DNA from: JAPLJU01 sp036725345
Lineage (GTDB): Bacteria > Desulfobacterota > Syntrophia > Syntrophales > UBA2192
Direction of reading: 5' to 3'
DNA length: 64,000 bases
Assembly (NCBI GenBank): GCA_036725345.1
Contig: DAIMEJ010000002.1
Location: 62,001 to 126,000, forward strand
Shown: positions 31,786 to 41,037 of the stretch, piece after piece
How the letters are laid out: every line of letters begins with the position of its first letter
Position numbering within the stretch: the first letter of the stretch is position 1
Notes under the pieces: model-generated
What the model saw: the letters and a program-made list of their open reading frames with translations, nothing else
The model's database searches: none
Told to the model about the DNA's origin: nothing
Made by a program: the position numbers and the translations under genes

Positions 31786-32001
31786 TCACGACACCAGGTA
31801 ATTTTTCTTCAAATCGCTCGTGTCATCTTTTTCTCTGAGCATCGACTCCGGGATCAGATAACTCCTCCCCCGGTTGAGGACAAATACGAGGCACCAGGGA
31901 TCCCCGGGGGCGTAATCCCCTCGCTTCCCGACGATTTTTCCTACCAGGCGGTTCAGGGGGTGTCCTCGATGTTCAACGACGACAAAGGTTCCTAATTCCA
32001 T
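31786..32001 (-). CDS. small protein of unknown function
   Basis: 71 residues from ATG 32001 (GAGGA seven bases upstream; the frame is open to 32103). MELGTFVVVEHRGHPLNRLV, then GKIVGKRGDYAPGDPWCLVF and LNRGRSYLIPESMLRE suggest a small SH3-like beta barrel. Not recognised. Confidence 0.5.
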   Translation of the reverse strand: MELGTFVVVEHRGHPLNRLVGKIVGKRGDYAPGDPWCLVFVLNRGRSYLIPESMLREKDDTSDLKKNYLVS

Positions 32002-32263
32002 CAGACTGTCCTCACGGTAAAACCCCTTCCCTGCGGTATTGCAGGGGAGGTGAAACATGTTACCGTTCTTCATTCCTCTATAGCACAGGGGTCCCTGAAT
32101 CACAACTCCGTTGAAAATAAATTGTACTGAACCATACTCGAGATTGCAGCTACTATTATAAACAGAACTGGTGATCGATCACACCCATGCTTCACATTGC
32201 CTCCCAGGTGTATTTCATTGAATACAGGTTGGCGGAGGTCAATATTGATATCTCAACGGATTT

Positions 32264-32869
32264 TCAATAGATTTTGAATACAACGGGAAGGGAGCCCAGT
32301 TCGTGAAAAGCTTCGATGATCTCGATGATACCGACAATCCACACAAACCAGAGGGCGTCAAAAGCGTGTTTTCGAAAAACTCGCGGATTCACCGTGTACG
32401 TTTCAGGTTCCCGGAGGAGCGATAGTTTGGGGAGAAGAGCAGGGGTAACATCCCTGTAGTTTTTATAAGCATTACCATGCTTTTTCAGAAGCACCGCCTC
32501 CTCGCTATGAATAACGTATTTGTAATACATTGCATAGGAAAAAGTAATAACAAACGTGATCAGAAACGTTTCGGTTGAAAGACCAACGCCAACGGCCCCC
32601 AAAAAACTGAAGAAATACAGAGGATGGCGGCATATCGAATACGGACCGTCGGTAATCAGAACATTCTTTTTGTAGCCCCCGATGTAAAGACTGCACCATA
32701 AACGACCCAGGGAAGCGATCGCCACCAAAAAACAACCGCTGGCGAATAGTAGAGATGCTACATAAGTATCCTCCCACCTGTTCGCCGAAAGCAAAATAAA
32801 TATGATCAGGGCGACTACGAGTAACCGACTGATCGGAATACGAAATTTTTCAATAGTAGATACTGGCAT
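32264..32869 (-). CDS. isoprenylcysteine-carboxyl/phospholipid methyltransferase-family membrane protein
   Basis: 201 residues with about five hydrophobic segments. The signature ITDGPYSICRHPLYFFSFLG and HSEEAVLLKKHGNAYKNYRD are the ICMT/PEMT-type SAM and acceptor motifs. Codon use is distinctly AT-richer than in neighbouring genes and its flanks are AT-rich, suggesting acquisition. The ribosome site is weak. Substrate unknown; bacterial members methylate lipids or small molecules. Confidence 0.75.
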   Translation of the reverse strand: MPVSTIEKFRIPISRLLVVALIIFILLSANRWEDTYVASLLFASGCFLVAIASLGRLWCSLYIGGYKKNVLITDGPYSICRHPLYFFSFLGAVGVGLSTETFLITFVITFSYAMYYKYVIHSEEAVLLKKHGNAYKNYRDVTPALLPKLSLLREPETYTVNPRVFRKHAFDALWFVWIVGIIEIIEAFHELGSLPVVFKIY

Positions 32870-33117
32870 ACAACTTTTTTTTGTTTTCGAATCCTGATCC
32901 AGTGACTGTACTTTGAGTCGAGTGGCTGCATATTTTCAGGAAGTTGTATGTAATTCAGTAGACACCGGATGTCAAGTTACGTTTTGTTCAGAAATGCCTG
33001 CCATACCGGAGCAACGAATTTGAGTCTTTTTCAGAATCGACCCCATTAAAAAATAGATTATTCGATCCGGCTGTGTTATGGGGACCACCGGAAGATCATT
33101 TCCAGGGAGGCATGACC

Positions 33118-33423
33118 ATGGCGATTAAAATGCCCGTCAAGTTCCACGCGAATTACGTGGTCACAATCCGGACGAAAGATTGGGAGGCAAAGGAAAGGGC
33201 CCAGAAACTGACGATCCGTGAGCTGACGGATGAAGAAAAGAAAAGGTCATTCAAGGGCATGGAGGAGAAGGACATGCCCAACCACCAGTTCACTTTCTAT
33301 GACTTCGGCTGCAAGAGGGTCCTGGAGGGCTTCCTGTTAAAAAATGAAGAGGACAGGGTATCCTTCCAGGTAAAGGAAAAAGAGTACGAATTTCAACTCT
33401 TTGTGCCGAAAAAGGACACCTGA
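33118..33423 (+). CDS. conserved-looking 101-residue protein of unknown function
   Basis: ATG 33118 is used because GGAGG lies seven bases upstream. The protein is highly charged: MAIKMPVKFHANYVVTIRTK, then LTDEEKKRSFKGMEEKDMPN and KVKEKEYEFQLFVPKKDT-like ending. No signal or membrane segment. It converges with the acyl-CoA synthetase gene only 15 bp away. Confidence 0.6.
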   Translation: MAIKMPVKFHANYVVTIRTKDWEAKERAQKLTIRELTDEEKKRSFKGMEEKDMPNHQFTFYDFGCKRVLEGFLLKNEEDRVSFQVKEKEYEFQLFVPKKDT

Positions 33424-33438
33424 TTCCTCCCGCGGCCG

Positions 33439-35529
33439 TCACCAGAGAATCCGGGCATCCGCCGCCATCACACCCTTGGGACCCGCCATGAGCGGGTTGA
33501 TGTCGAGTTCCTTCAGGTCGGGCACCTCCGCGGCCAGAAATGAGAGCCGCTCAAGGGTATCCAGGAGACCCTCCATATCAATACCCTTTTCACCGCGGAC
33601 CCCTTGCAGAAGCGGATACATCTTCAGTGCTTTGACCATCCTTTCCGCCCTCCGCCGGTCAATGGGCACAATCTCCCGGCTCACGTCACGGAATATCTCC
33701 GTGTAAATCCCGCCCAGTCCGCAGAGGATCACGTGGCCATACTGAGGGTCTAGCTTGAGCCCGAGGATGAGTTCCCTGCCCTTTGCCATTTCCTGGACCT
33801 GGAAGGACTCGACTTTGATCCGGCGATTCCTCTTGCGGACATTCTTTAAAAGCCCCTCATGCGCTTCTTTCAGACCCCTCGGGCCCTCGATCCCCGTTAT
33901 GACGCCGCCCCACTCGCTCTTGTGAAGGAAGGCGCGACCGGCCAACTTGAGGACCAGCGGGTACCTCAGCGCCGCCGACGCTTTCCGGATGTCCGTCCAA
34001 CTCCCGGCTGTTTTACCCTTCACGCAGGCGATGCCGAAACTCCGCAGGAGATCGAGTGCATCCTCCCCGATGAGATGGCCCAGTTTGCGTCCCTCCCGGA
34101 TGAGGCGGTCGGCTTTCTTCGTCTGGACGGAAAATTTTGGGGGCGACACGGGCTCAGCGGTGCGATTCCGGTGGTAACGGTGAGAGAAGGCAAGCCCGCG
34201 GACGGCCTCTTCGATGGTGCGGAAACAGGCAACGCCGTCTGTCAATTCAAAGCGCTCATTCGACGGCGGATCCGTCGGGTACGCCCACAGGGCGACGGGT
34301 TTTGAATTGCCGGCCCTTTCCCGCGACGCCGCTATAACCTCCATCAGCTCGATATCCTTATGGAGGGGCGAGACCATCGTGGGGAGAATACCCAGGATCC
34401 CGTCGACGTCTTTCGATGTCAGAAGCTCCGTCAGCGCAAGGCCGAACACACCACGGTAGTTCCCGCCGATCATGCCGATGGGCCAGATGTCTATGGGATG
34501 TCCCACGTGGAGCCAGTCGGGAATCCCCTCTTTCAACTTCACCGCAAGACCAGGCGGGAGCTTTGCGAGGGTGAGCCCCAGTTCCTCGCAGGCGTCCACC
34601 GTCATGATTCCGGCCGCGCCCGATATGGTGATGACTCCGATCCTCGGGCCTTTCATCTCCTTCATGAGAAGAAGCGCGTGGATGGCTGTCTGCATATCGC
34701 AGGTTTCCTTCACGCGGATGACACCGGCGCTTTCGAAGGCCGTATCGTTTACCTCATCTTCCCCGGCGAGCATTCCCGTATGCGAGAGCGCGGCCTTTGC
34801 GCCGGCCGTCGACCAGCCCGTTTTCAAGACGATGACAGGTTTTTTCCGCGTGATCCTCCTCGCCATTTCCAGGAACTCGCGCCCCCGGAGCATGCCTTCC
34901 ATGTGAAGGGCGATGACGCTCGTCTGCGGGTCATCGGCGAAGTAGTTCAGCGCATCGATGTAATCGAGATCGCAGCTGTTTCCAATGTCGATGGCCTTTC
35001 CCCAGCCCCGGTATGAAAACGTGTCCGCAGCAACCTGAATGACCCCGGTCTGAGCGATGATCGCGACGGGAAAGACCTTCTCGGGGGGCTTGAGATCGAC
35101 AAAAGCCGTCGTGAAGTGCGAAAAATTATTGAGCACCCCCATGGTGTTGGGACCGACCACGCGAACGCCGGACTCACGGGCCCTCTTCGCGATTTCGGAT
35201 TGGAGCTCTTTTCCCCTCGCGTCGGCATCGGCGAAACCCTGGCTGATGATGACCACCCGCCGGACGCCCTTCCTGATGCACTCCCCAAAAGCGGGGATGA
35301 CCAGCTCCCTGCCCAGGGAAATGACCGCCAGGTCCGGCACCTCGGGCGCGTCCATGACGGAGGGGTAGCTCCGGACACCGTAAATCTCATCGGCCTTCGG
35401 GTTGACGGGATAGATGGCTCCCTTGTATCCGTAACGGAGCAGCATTTCGACGTTGTTGTAGGTTCCGGTGCCGGTCTTTCTCGGCGCACCGATGAGCGCA
35501 ACGCTTTTCGGTTCGAAAAAAAGTCTCAC
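33439..35529 (-). CDS. ADP-forming acyl-CoA synthetase (fused alpha-beta, acetyl-CoA synthetase/acyl-CoA ligase family)
   Basis: 696 residues, GTG start. Order: CoA-binding domain (SVALIGAPRKTGTGTYNNVE), succinyl-CoA-ligase-like domain with the phosphohistidine segment KAALSHTGMLAGED near residue 264, ligase CoA domain (GVITISGAAGIMTVDACEEL), and C-terminal ATP-grasp (YPLVLKLAGRAFLHKSEWGG, VQEMAKGRELILGLKLDPQY, VPIDRRRAERMVKAL). It interconverts acyl-CoA plus ADP and phosphate with acid plus ATP, giving substrate-level ATP in anaerobes or activating acids in reverse. Substrate unknown. Confidence 0.9.
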   Translation of the reverse strand: MRLFFEPKSVALIGAPRKTGTGTYNNVEMLLRYGYKGAIYPVNPKADEIYGVRSYPSVMDAPEVPDLAVISLGRELVIPAFGECIRKGVRRVVIISQGFADADARGKELQSEIAKRARESGVRVVGPNTMGVLNNFSHFTTAFVDLKPPEKVFPVAIIAQTGVIQVAADTFSYRGWGKAIDIGNSCDLDYIDALNYFADDPQTSVIALHMEGMLRGREFLEMARRITRKKPVIVLKTGWSTAGAKAALSHTGMLAGEDEVNDTAFESAGVIRVKETCDMQTAIHALLLMKEMKGPRIGVITISGAAGIMTVDACEELGLTLAKLPPGLAVKLKEGIPDWLHVGHPIDIWPIGMIGGNYRGVFGLALTELLTSKDVDGILGILPTMVSPLHKDIELMEVIAASRERAGNSKPVALWAYPTDPPSNERFELTDGVACFRTIEEAVRGLAFSHRYHRNRTAEPVSPPKFSVQTKKADRLIREGRKLGHLIGEDALDLLRSFGIACVKGKTAGSWTDIRKASAALRYPLVLKLAGRAFLHKSEWGGVITGIEGPRGLKEAHEGLLKNVRKRNRRIKVESFQVQEMAKGRELILGLKLDPQYGHVILCGLGGIYTEIFRDVSREIVPIDRRRAERMVKALKMYPLLQGVRGEKGIDMEGLLDTLERLSFLAAEVPDLKELDINPLMAGPKGVMAADARILW

Positions 35530-35644
35530 GGGATTACCCTTTCCGAGGCGGCGAATCTCCCAGAGATCTAAAAGGCAGGATCTGCAGGACCGGAATCTTA
35601 TAGAACAAGGGAAAGGGGCGTGTCAATTCGAGAGTTGGGGGAAA

Positions 35645-38371
35645 TCAGTGGGCCATTCCTTCTTCAAGGATTTCCCTGAGCTTTTCCGAAAGGGCCTTGA
35701 TGGTGTAAGGTTTCTGAATAAAACCGTTGCAGCCGCGCTCCAGAATGGCGGTGGCCTGTCCGTTCATGCTGTAACCGCTTGCGAGGAGTACCTTCACGTC
35801 CGGGTTCATGGCCCGGATCTCGTCAAAGACCTTCCCGCCGCCTATTCCGGGCATGATCATGTCCAGGATGACGATGCCGATCTCTTTGATCCGGCTTGCG
35901 TAGACCTCGAGGGCCTCCTGACCGCTTCTTGCCGCGAGGACCTGGTACCCCAGGGTTTTCAGTATCTCCACACCCACATCGAGGACAATCTCCTCATCGT
36001 CCACGATGAGAACGGTCTCCGAACCTTTCAGAACGAGGTCTTCCGGCGCCGCTTCCCGCGTTAAATAGGTCTCGGAGCACGGCAGGTACATGGTAAAGGT
36101 GCTCCCCCGGCCTTTCTGACTGGACACGGTGATGAACCCGCCGTGATTTTTGATGATGCCGTATGCGGAGGCAAGACCGAGGCCTATGCCGTGTCCCATC
36201 TCTTTGGTCGTGAAAAAAGGTTCGAAGATCCTCTGAAGCGTCTCTTCGCTCATGCCGATTCCCGTGTCGGCTACCGACACCTTGACGTAACGGCCCGGCT
36301 TGACTTTGTAGGGCCGCACGAAATTCTCATCGAGGACGACGTTTTCCGTTTCGAGAAACAGTTTTCCGCCCGCCGGCATGGCCTGCCAGGCATTGACGTA
36401 AAAATTGAGGAGGACCTGTTCGACCTGGCCCTGATCGGCCTCGACGATCCAGACATCCTCTTCGTATTTGTGGTGGATCTGGATCTCTTTTTTGGTCCGC
36501 CCGAACATCTCGGAGCTCTTCCGGATGAGATCATTGAGGACCGTTGGCTTCACCTCGTATTTGCCGCCCTTGGCGAAACCGAGCAGCTGCCGCGTGAGGC
36601 TGGCCCCGCTTCTGACGATCTCCTCGACACCCTTGAGATGGGCCGTGTGGGGGTGATCGGCCGGAATATCCATGAGCATCAGGAACGAATGTCCCTGGAT
36701 ACCCATGAGAAGGTTGTTGAAGTCATGGGCTATTCCGCCCGCCAGGGTCCCGATGGCTTCCATTTTCGCGGCTTGCCGGATATGCGCTTCGAGCTGACGG
36801 GTCTGTGTGATGTCACGGGCGATGCCGCAGATGCCGGTGATCTCACCGGAGGCGTCATGCATGGGGACCTTCACGACATGGAGGGTTGTCGGAACGCCGT
36901 TGATGTTGAGGACGTACTCGTCCTCCGAGGTTTCCCCGTCGAGGACCCGGCAGTCCACCTCGCGGATCCGCTGCTCCGCCCCGTCCCCGAACAGTTCCCC
37001 GTCCGACATGCCGATGATCTCGGAGGCCGGGCGCCCCATGACATATTCCATGGCGGGATTCACCAGGACATAATTGAGGGCGCGGTCCTTGATGAAAATG
37101 CAGTCCTGGGCTGTCTCGATGATCGCCCGGAAGTGCTCCTCGCTTTTCCTGAGAGCCTTTTCGGCCTGTTTGCGCTCCGTGATGTCGTAAACCATTCCGA
37201 TGACGCCGACGATCTCTCCCGCGGTGTTCCTGTAGGGTCCGTAGTTGCCCGAAACCCACCCGGAGTTGCCTCGATTCGACAGGAAGTAGGTCATGTCCGG
37301 CAGGGCCACCGTTTCGCCCGCGAGGGCCCTCTCCAAAATGCCGTCGAGGTACTCCTCGTGAACCTGCGGGAAGAGATCTCTCGATGATTTCCCCAGCACC
37401 TCTTCGGCCCGGTATCCCGTCAGATGCTCCATGAAGCGATTCCACATCTGGTGGCGCAGAGCCCGGTCGTAAACAACGACCCCCACATTGGCACCGGAAA
37501 TGATGGCTTTGTTGAACTGATCCGACTCTCGGACGGCCTTCTCCGCCCTCTTGCGTTTCGTGATGTCCTCATAGACGGCAATGATCTTCCCTTCATCGAG
37601 GCTTTCGCCAATCCGGGAAGCCGTCAATTTGACCGTGATTTCACGGCCGTCCATCCGGACGCATGGGATCTCGAGACTGCAGGTCCGCTGGTTGCCGAGG
37701 ATCGAATAGACATAGCGCCCGATCTCCTCGTACTCTTCGTCACTCCGGTAGAGAATCCGGGTGGTTTTTCCTGTCAGTTCCTCGGGATGCCAGCCGAAAA
37801 CGTCATCCACGGCCCTGTTGGCAAAGATGATGACCCGGTTCTGCAGGCCGACGGCGGCATGCGGGATGGCATCCAGGAACGAGGCTTTCAAGGCCTCCAG
37901 GTTCCGCACCATCTCCCGTTCATTCCTCTGCTCGGTAATGTCCATGGAGTTGCCGAGCACGGCCCGTTTGCCCCGGTAGGTAATCGCCGTGACCGTCTCC
38001 ATGATCCAGCGAACCTCACCGTCCTTCGTGATGATCCGGAATTCATAGGGGGCGGAACGGTACCCCTTGAGCATCTTGACGGCGTTTTCCCGTGCCGACT
38101 CGCGGTCTTCGGGGTGGACGACCTTCACTGAAGGAATGCCGATCATTTCCTGAGGCCCGTACCCCGCGTAATGAGCCGCGTGATGGTTGGCAAAGGCGAA
38201 TTTTCCCTCCTGGACCATGTAGACGCCGGCGTAAGAACTGTTGGCGAGAATGGTGTAGAGCTGGTCGGAATCCCCGGAGGTGATCATGACTTCCTCCTGC
38301 GGGATCTTTTTCTCCGGCAAGGTTTCGAATTCATGAACGATGGACCTCAACGCCTCCTCCTGTCGACTCAT
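35645..38371 (-). CDS. hybrid sensor histidine kinase with four PAS domains and a receiver
   Basis: 908 residues. PAS domains lie about 45-150, 165-285, 290-405 and 412-530, joined by ITEQRNER, ITKRKRAEKA and ITERKQAEKALRKSEEHF linkers. HisKA has GTLAGGIAHDFNNLLMGIQG with the phosphorylated His; the ATPase lobe has GIGLGLASAYGIIKNHGG; the C-terminal receiver has IVDDEEIVLDVGVEIL and phospho-acceptor VILDMIMPG. No membrane helix, so cytoplasmic. ATG 38371 is better spaced from AGGAGG than ATG 38380. No cognate output regulator is adjacent. Confidence 0.9.
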   Translation of the reverse strand: MSRQEEALRSIVHEFETLPEKKIPQEEVMITSGDSDQLYTILANSSYAGVYMVQEGKFAFANHHAAHYAGYGPQEMIGIPSVKVVHPEDRESARENAVKMLKGYRSAPYEFRIITKDGEVRWIMETVTAITYRGKRAVLGNSMDITEQRNEREMVRNLEALKASFLDAIPHAAVGLQNRVIIFANRAVDDVFGWHPEELTGKTTRILYRSDEEYEEIGRYVYSILGNQRTCSLEIPCVRMDGREITVKLTASRIGESLDEGKIIAVYEDITKRKRAEKAVRESDQFNKAIISGANVGVVVYDRALRHQMWNRFMEHLTGYRAEEVLGKSSRDLFPQVHEEYLDGILERALAGETVALPDMTYFLSNRGNSGWVSGNYGPYRNTAGEIVGVIGMVYDITERKQAEKALRKSEEHFRAIIETAQDCIFIKDRALNYVLVNPAMEYVMGRPASEIIGMSDGELFGDGAEQRIREVDCRVLDGETSEDEYVLNINGVPTTLHVVKVPMHDASGEITGICGIARDITQTRQLEAHIRQAAKMEAIGTLAGGIAHDFNNLLMGIQGHSFLMLMDIPADHPHTAHLKGVEEIVRSGASLTRQLLGFAKGGKYEVKPTVLNDLIRKSSEMFGRTKKEIQIHHKYEEDVWIVEADQGQVEQVLLNFYVNAWQAMPAGGKLFLETENVVLDENFVRPYKVKPGRYVKVSVADTGIGMSEETLQRIFEPFFTTKEMGHGIGLGLASAYGIIKNHGGFITVSSQKGRGSTFTMYLPCSETYLTREAAPEDLVLKGSETVLIVDDEEIVLDVGVEILKTLGYQVLAARSGQEALEVYASRIKEIGIVILDMIMPGIGGGKVFDEIRAMNPDVKVLLASGYSMNGQATAILERGCNGFIQKPYTIKALSEKLREILEEGMAH

Positions 38372-38585
38372 ACCCCTCATTCCCTCCTTCTTATTGGGGT
38401 CCCATCGGCGAATCCTGGTGGGTAAAAATTATTCATTCGTATTTGCAAATATTACGCCAGAAAAGCGCATAAAAATCGCTTGTTTCGTCATATTGGAAGG
38501 ACTTGAAAATTTTACAAATTCTTTGACATTTCCCCCGCCAGGATTTAGCGTATCAACTGCATTTCCTGAAAGGCTGGTCGGAAAG

Positions 38586-39362
38586 ATGACTCTGCCGTTC
38601 AAAAAATGGACTTTTTTTGTCATCTCTCTCATTCTCTGTCTTGTCATCAGCGCGGGGAATCTCGTCGCCGAGAAGTTCCCCTCACCGACGGGGGCCGTTA
38701 ACGACTTCGCAGGAGTGATCCCGCCGGAGCAAAGGGCCGCGATGAGCAGCCTGGCCCAGGAGGTCCTGGAAAAAACGGGGACGGCCGTCGTGGTGGCCAC
38801 CTTCCGGACCGTCGGAGATAACGACCCCGATGAATACGCCAACCGTCTTTATGAAAAGTGGGGGATCGGCAGAAAAGGGGAAGACAAAGGCGTCCTGATC
38901 TTCCTCGCCCTCCAGGAACGGCGCGTCAGGATCGAAACCGGTTATGGTGTCGAAGGGATCATCACGGACGGCATGGCAGGGGAGATCCTGGACCGCCATG
39001 CCATGCCCAGTCTGAGAGCCGGCGATTACGGAAAGGGCCTATACAATGCCATGTTCGCCGTGTCGGATCTTCTAGCCAGAAATGCCAATGTCACCCTTAC
39101 AGGAGCGCCGCGCCCCCAGGTGCCGGCGGTGCGGGAGGTCCCGATCACCCTGCACCCGCTGACCGTGATCATATTATTGCTGATCCTGACGCTTCTTCTA
39201 TCCACAAGATCGGGACGGCGGCTCCTCGCCTTGTTACTCCTCTCGTCGATGAACGGGCGGGGCGGTCGATACGGCGGGGGCGGATTCGGCGGGTTTGGCG
39301 GGGGTTTCGGAGGATTCGGCGGAGGATCGAGCGGGGGTGGCGGCGCCGGACGGAGTTTTTAG
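38586..39362 (+). CDS. TPM-domain membrane protein (YgcG family)
   Basis: 258 residues; ATG 38586 is chosen because a signal peptide (MTLPFKKWTFFVISLILCLV) starts there. TPM domain follows (VNDFAGVIPPEQRAAMSSLA, GIGRKGEDKGVLIFLALQER, GYGVEGIITDGMAGEILDRH), then a transmembrane segment (ITLHPLTVIILLLILTLLLS) and a Gly/Phe-rich C-terminus (GGFGGGFGGFGGG). TPM proteins are routinely encoded with LemA, as here. Confidence 0.85.
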   Translation: MTLPFKKWTFFVISLILCLVISAGNLVAEKFPSPTGAVNDFAGVIPPEQRAAMSSLAQEVLEKTGTAVVVATFRTVGDNDPDEYANRLYEKWGIGRKGEDKGVLIFLALQERRVRIETGYGVEGIITDGMAGEILDRHAMPSLRAGDYGKGLYNAMFAVSDLLARNANVTLTGAPRPQVPAVREVPITLHPLTVIILLLILTLLLSTRSGRRLLALLLLSSMNGRGGRYGGGGFGGFGGGFGGFGGGSSGGGGAGRSF

Positions 39363-39376
39363 AAAAGAGGTGCAAG

Positions 39377-40108
39377 ATGGCAAAATTTCCCCAAAAACCG
39401 GAAGACATTTTTAACGAGTTCACTGAAGATGCGAAGAAGGTCTTCGGCGACGAGCTTCAATCGATAATTTTATACGGAAGCGGCGCCCGCGGGGATTATC
39501 GACCGGGGAAATCGGATCTGAACTTCCTGATCGTCCTCACCGCAAAAGGAATCGATTTCATCGACGGGTTCATGGAGACCTGCGCCAAATGGCGCAAGAG
39601 AAGAGTGGCGACCCCCTTTTTCATGACGAGATCCTTTATACGCTCCGCCCTGGCATCCTACCCCGTTGAATTTCTGAATATCACGCGAAACCTCGTCCTT
39701 GTTTACGGTGAGGATGTCCTGAAAGATCTTGATTTTGATCATCAGACACTCCGGAACCAGTGCGAGAGGGAACTCACTGGAAAACTGCTCCTCCTGAGGT
39801 CCGCTTTTCTGGAGACGAAAGGGGAGGCGGACCGCCTCCGGAATCTCATCCGGGCCTCAATCACCGCCTTTATCTCCATATTCCGCGCCCTCATCCATCT
39901 GAAGGGATTGGATATCCCCCGGCAGCGGAGGGAAATCGTGAAAGCGGCGGCGGATGCCTATGGCATCGATGCGGAAATTTTCTTGAGATGCGTGGATGTC
40001 AAGGAGGGGAAGGTGGATTTAAGCACCGCGGAGATCAAGGTGGTTTTCGATCAATACTTGAAAGAAGTCGGCAAACTATGGGAAATTGTGCATAGAACAC
40101 GCCTGTAG
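39377..40108 (+). CDS. nucleotidyltransferase-fold protein with altered active site
   Basis: 243 residues from ATG 39377 (GAGG upstream). The polymerase-beta-like motif reads LYGSGARGDYRPGKSDLNFL: the GS and first Asp are kept, but the second Asp of SDxD is Asn, so catalysis may be lost or changed. The C-terminal half is helical (LRSAFLETKGEADRLRNLIR), resembling HEPN/substrate-binding partners. It lies between TPM and LemA genes and is likely translated with them. It could also be a regulatory binding protein. Confidence 0.78.
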   Translation: MAKFPQKPEDIFNEFTEDAKKVFGDELQSIILYGSGARGDYRPGKSDLNFLIVLTAKGIDFIDGFMETCAKWRKRRVATPFFMTRSFIRSALASYPVEFLNITRNLVLVYGEDVLKDLDFDHQTLRNQCERELTGKLLLLRSAFLETKGEADRLRNLIRASITAFISIFRALIHLKGLDIPRQRREIVKAAADAYGIDAEIFLRCVDVKEGKVDLSTAEIKVVFDQYLKEVGKLWEIVHRTRL

Positions 40109-40159
40109 AAAACGAAAGGAGACTCTTCTCCATATTGAAGAAAAGGAGGTTGAAGACAC

Positions 40160-40729
40160 ATGGCAAAGAAAGGTCTATTGGTCGGGTTGGGCGTTGCTGT
40201 CGTCATTGCCGTCCTTCTCTACTCTTTCGTCAAAGGAACCTACAACAACTTTGTTTCCCTGGATGAGGCTGTCAAGTCGGCCTGGGGGCAGGTGGAAAAC
40301 CAGCTCCAGCGGCGCGCCGACCTGATCCCGAACCTTGTGGAAACCGTCAAGGGATACGCCAAGCAGGAGAGGGAGGTTTTCATCGAGGTGACCAATGCCC
40401 GCGCGAAGGTGGGAGGCGCCGGAACCATTCCCGAAAAGATCGAGGCCAATAACGAACTCACATCGGCCCTCAGCCGGCTGCTCGTCGTCGTGGAAAATTA
40501 CCCGGAGCTCAAATCCAATCAGAATTTCATGAAACTCCAGGATGAGCTTGCGGGGACGGAAAACAGGATCTCCGTCGAGAGAAGACGGTACAACGAGACC
40601 GTCCAGAAATACAATGTCGCCGTGAGAAGCTTCCCGGCAAACCTGCTGGCAGGCATCTTCGGCTTCAAACCGGGGGTCTTCTTCGAGGCGCCCGAGGCCG
40701 CGAAAACGGCGCCGCAGGTGAAGTTTTAA
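40160..40729 (+). CDS. lemA: LemA family protein
   Basis: 189 residues, AAGGAGG before the ATG. N-terminal signal anchor (KGLLVGLGVAVVIAVLLYSF), then YNNFVSLDEAVKSAWGQVEN, LQRRADLIPNLVETVKGYAK and RRRYNETVQKYNVAVRSFPA, the LemA hallmarks. A coiled, periplasmic or surface-anchored protein of poorly known function, co-encoded with TPM proteins. Confidence 0.92.
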   Translation: MAKKGLLVGLGVAVVIAVLLYSFVKGTYNNFVSLDEAVKSAWGQVENQLQRRADLIPNLVETVKGYAKQEREVFIEVTNARAKVGGAGTIPEKIEANNELTSALSRLLVVVENYPELKSNQNFMKLQDELAGTENRISVERRRYNETVQKYNVAVRSFPANLLAGIFGFKPGVFFEAPEAAKTAPQVKF

Positions 40730-41037
40730 AAAGACAGGCTCGAGGCCTAAGGCGAAAGGCTCACAGCAATAAGAATGAGCCTGAATCAGCCATCGACACC
40801 CGGCTACAGGCAAGGGGCTGCCGGTACCCGCTCACACCGGTCTTTACGGCGGCTATCCTAAACCGGAAAAACAGGCAACGTGTTACTAACACCTTCGGAT
40901 GATGGTGGTTGATCGTCGGCACTGTGCGTGGTATCTTACGTGATAGAGACGCGGCAAGACCGAATACGGTCTGAGAGAAAAAAAGCAATCCGACAGCTTC
41001 TTAAACCCATCGAGAGCTTTTGCGAAGGGGGGTCAAA
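40730..41037. other. 308-bp gap between lemA and the rhodanese gene
   Basis: No convincing frame. It should hold the rhodanese promoter; I see no clear terminator for the lemA operon. A good AAGGGGGG ribosome site precedes 41038. Confidence 0.55.

Noticed and set aside
32171..32182. GTGATCGATCAC palindrome as a CRP/FNR site
   Set aside because: Spacing between half-sites is 2 bp, unlike CRP (6) or FNR (4); likely chance.
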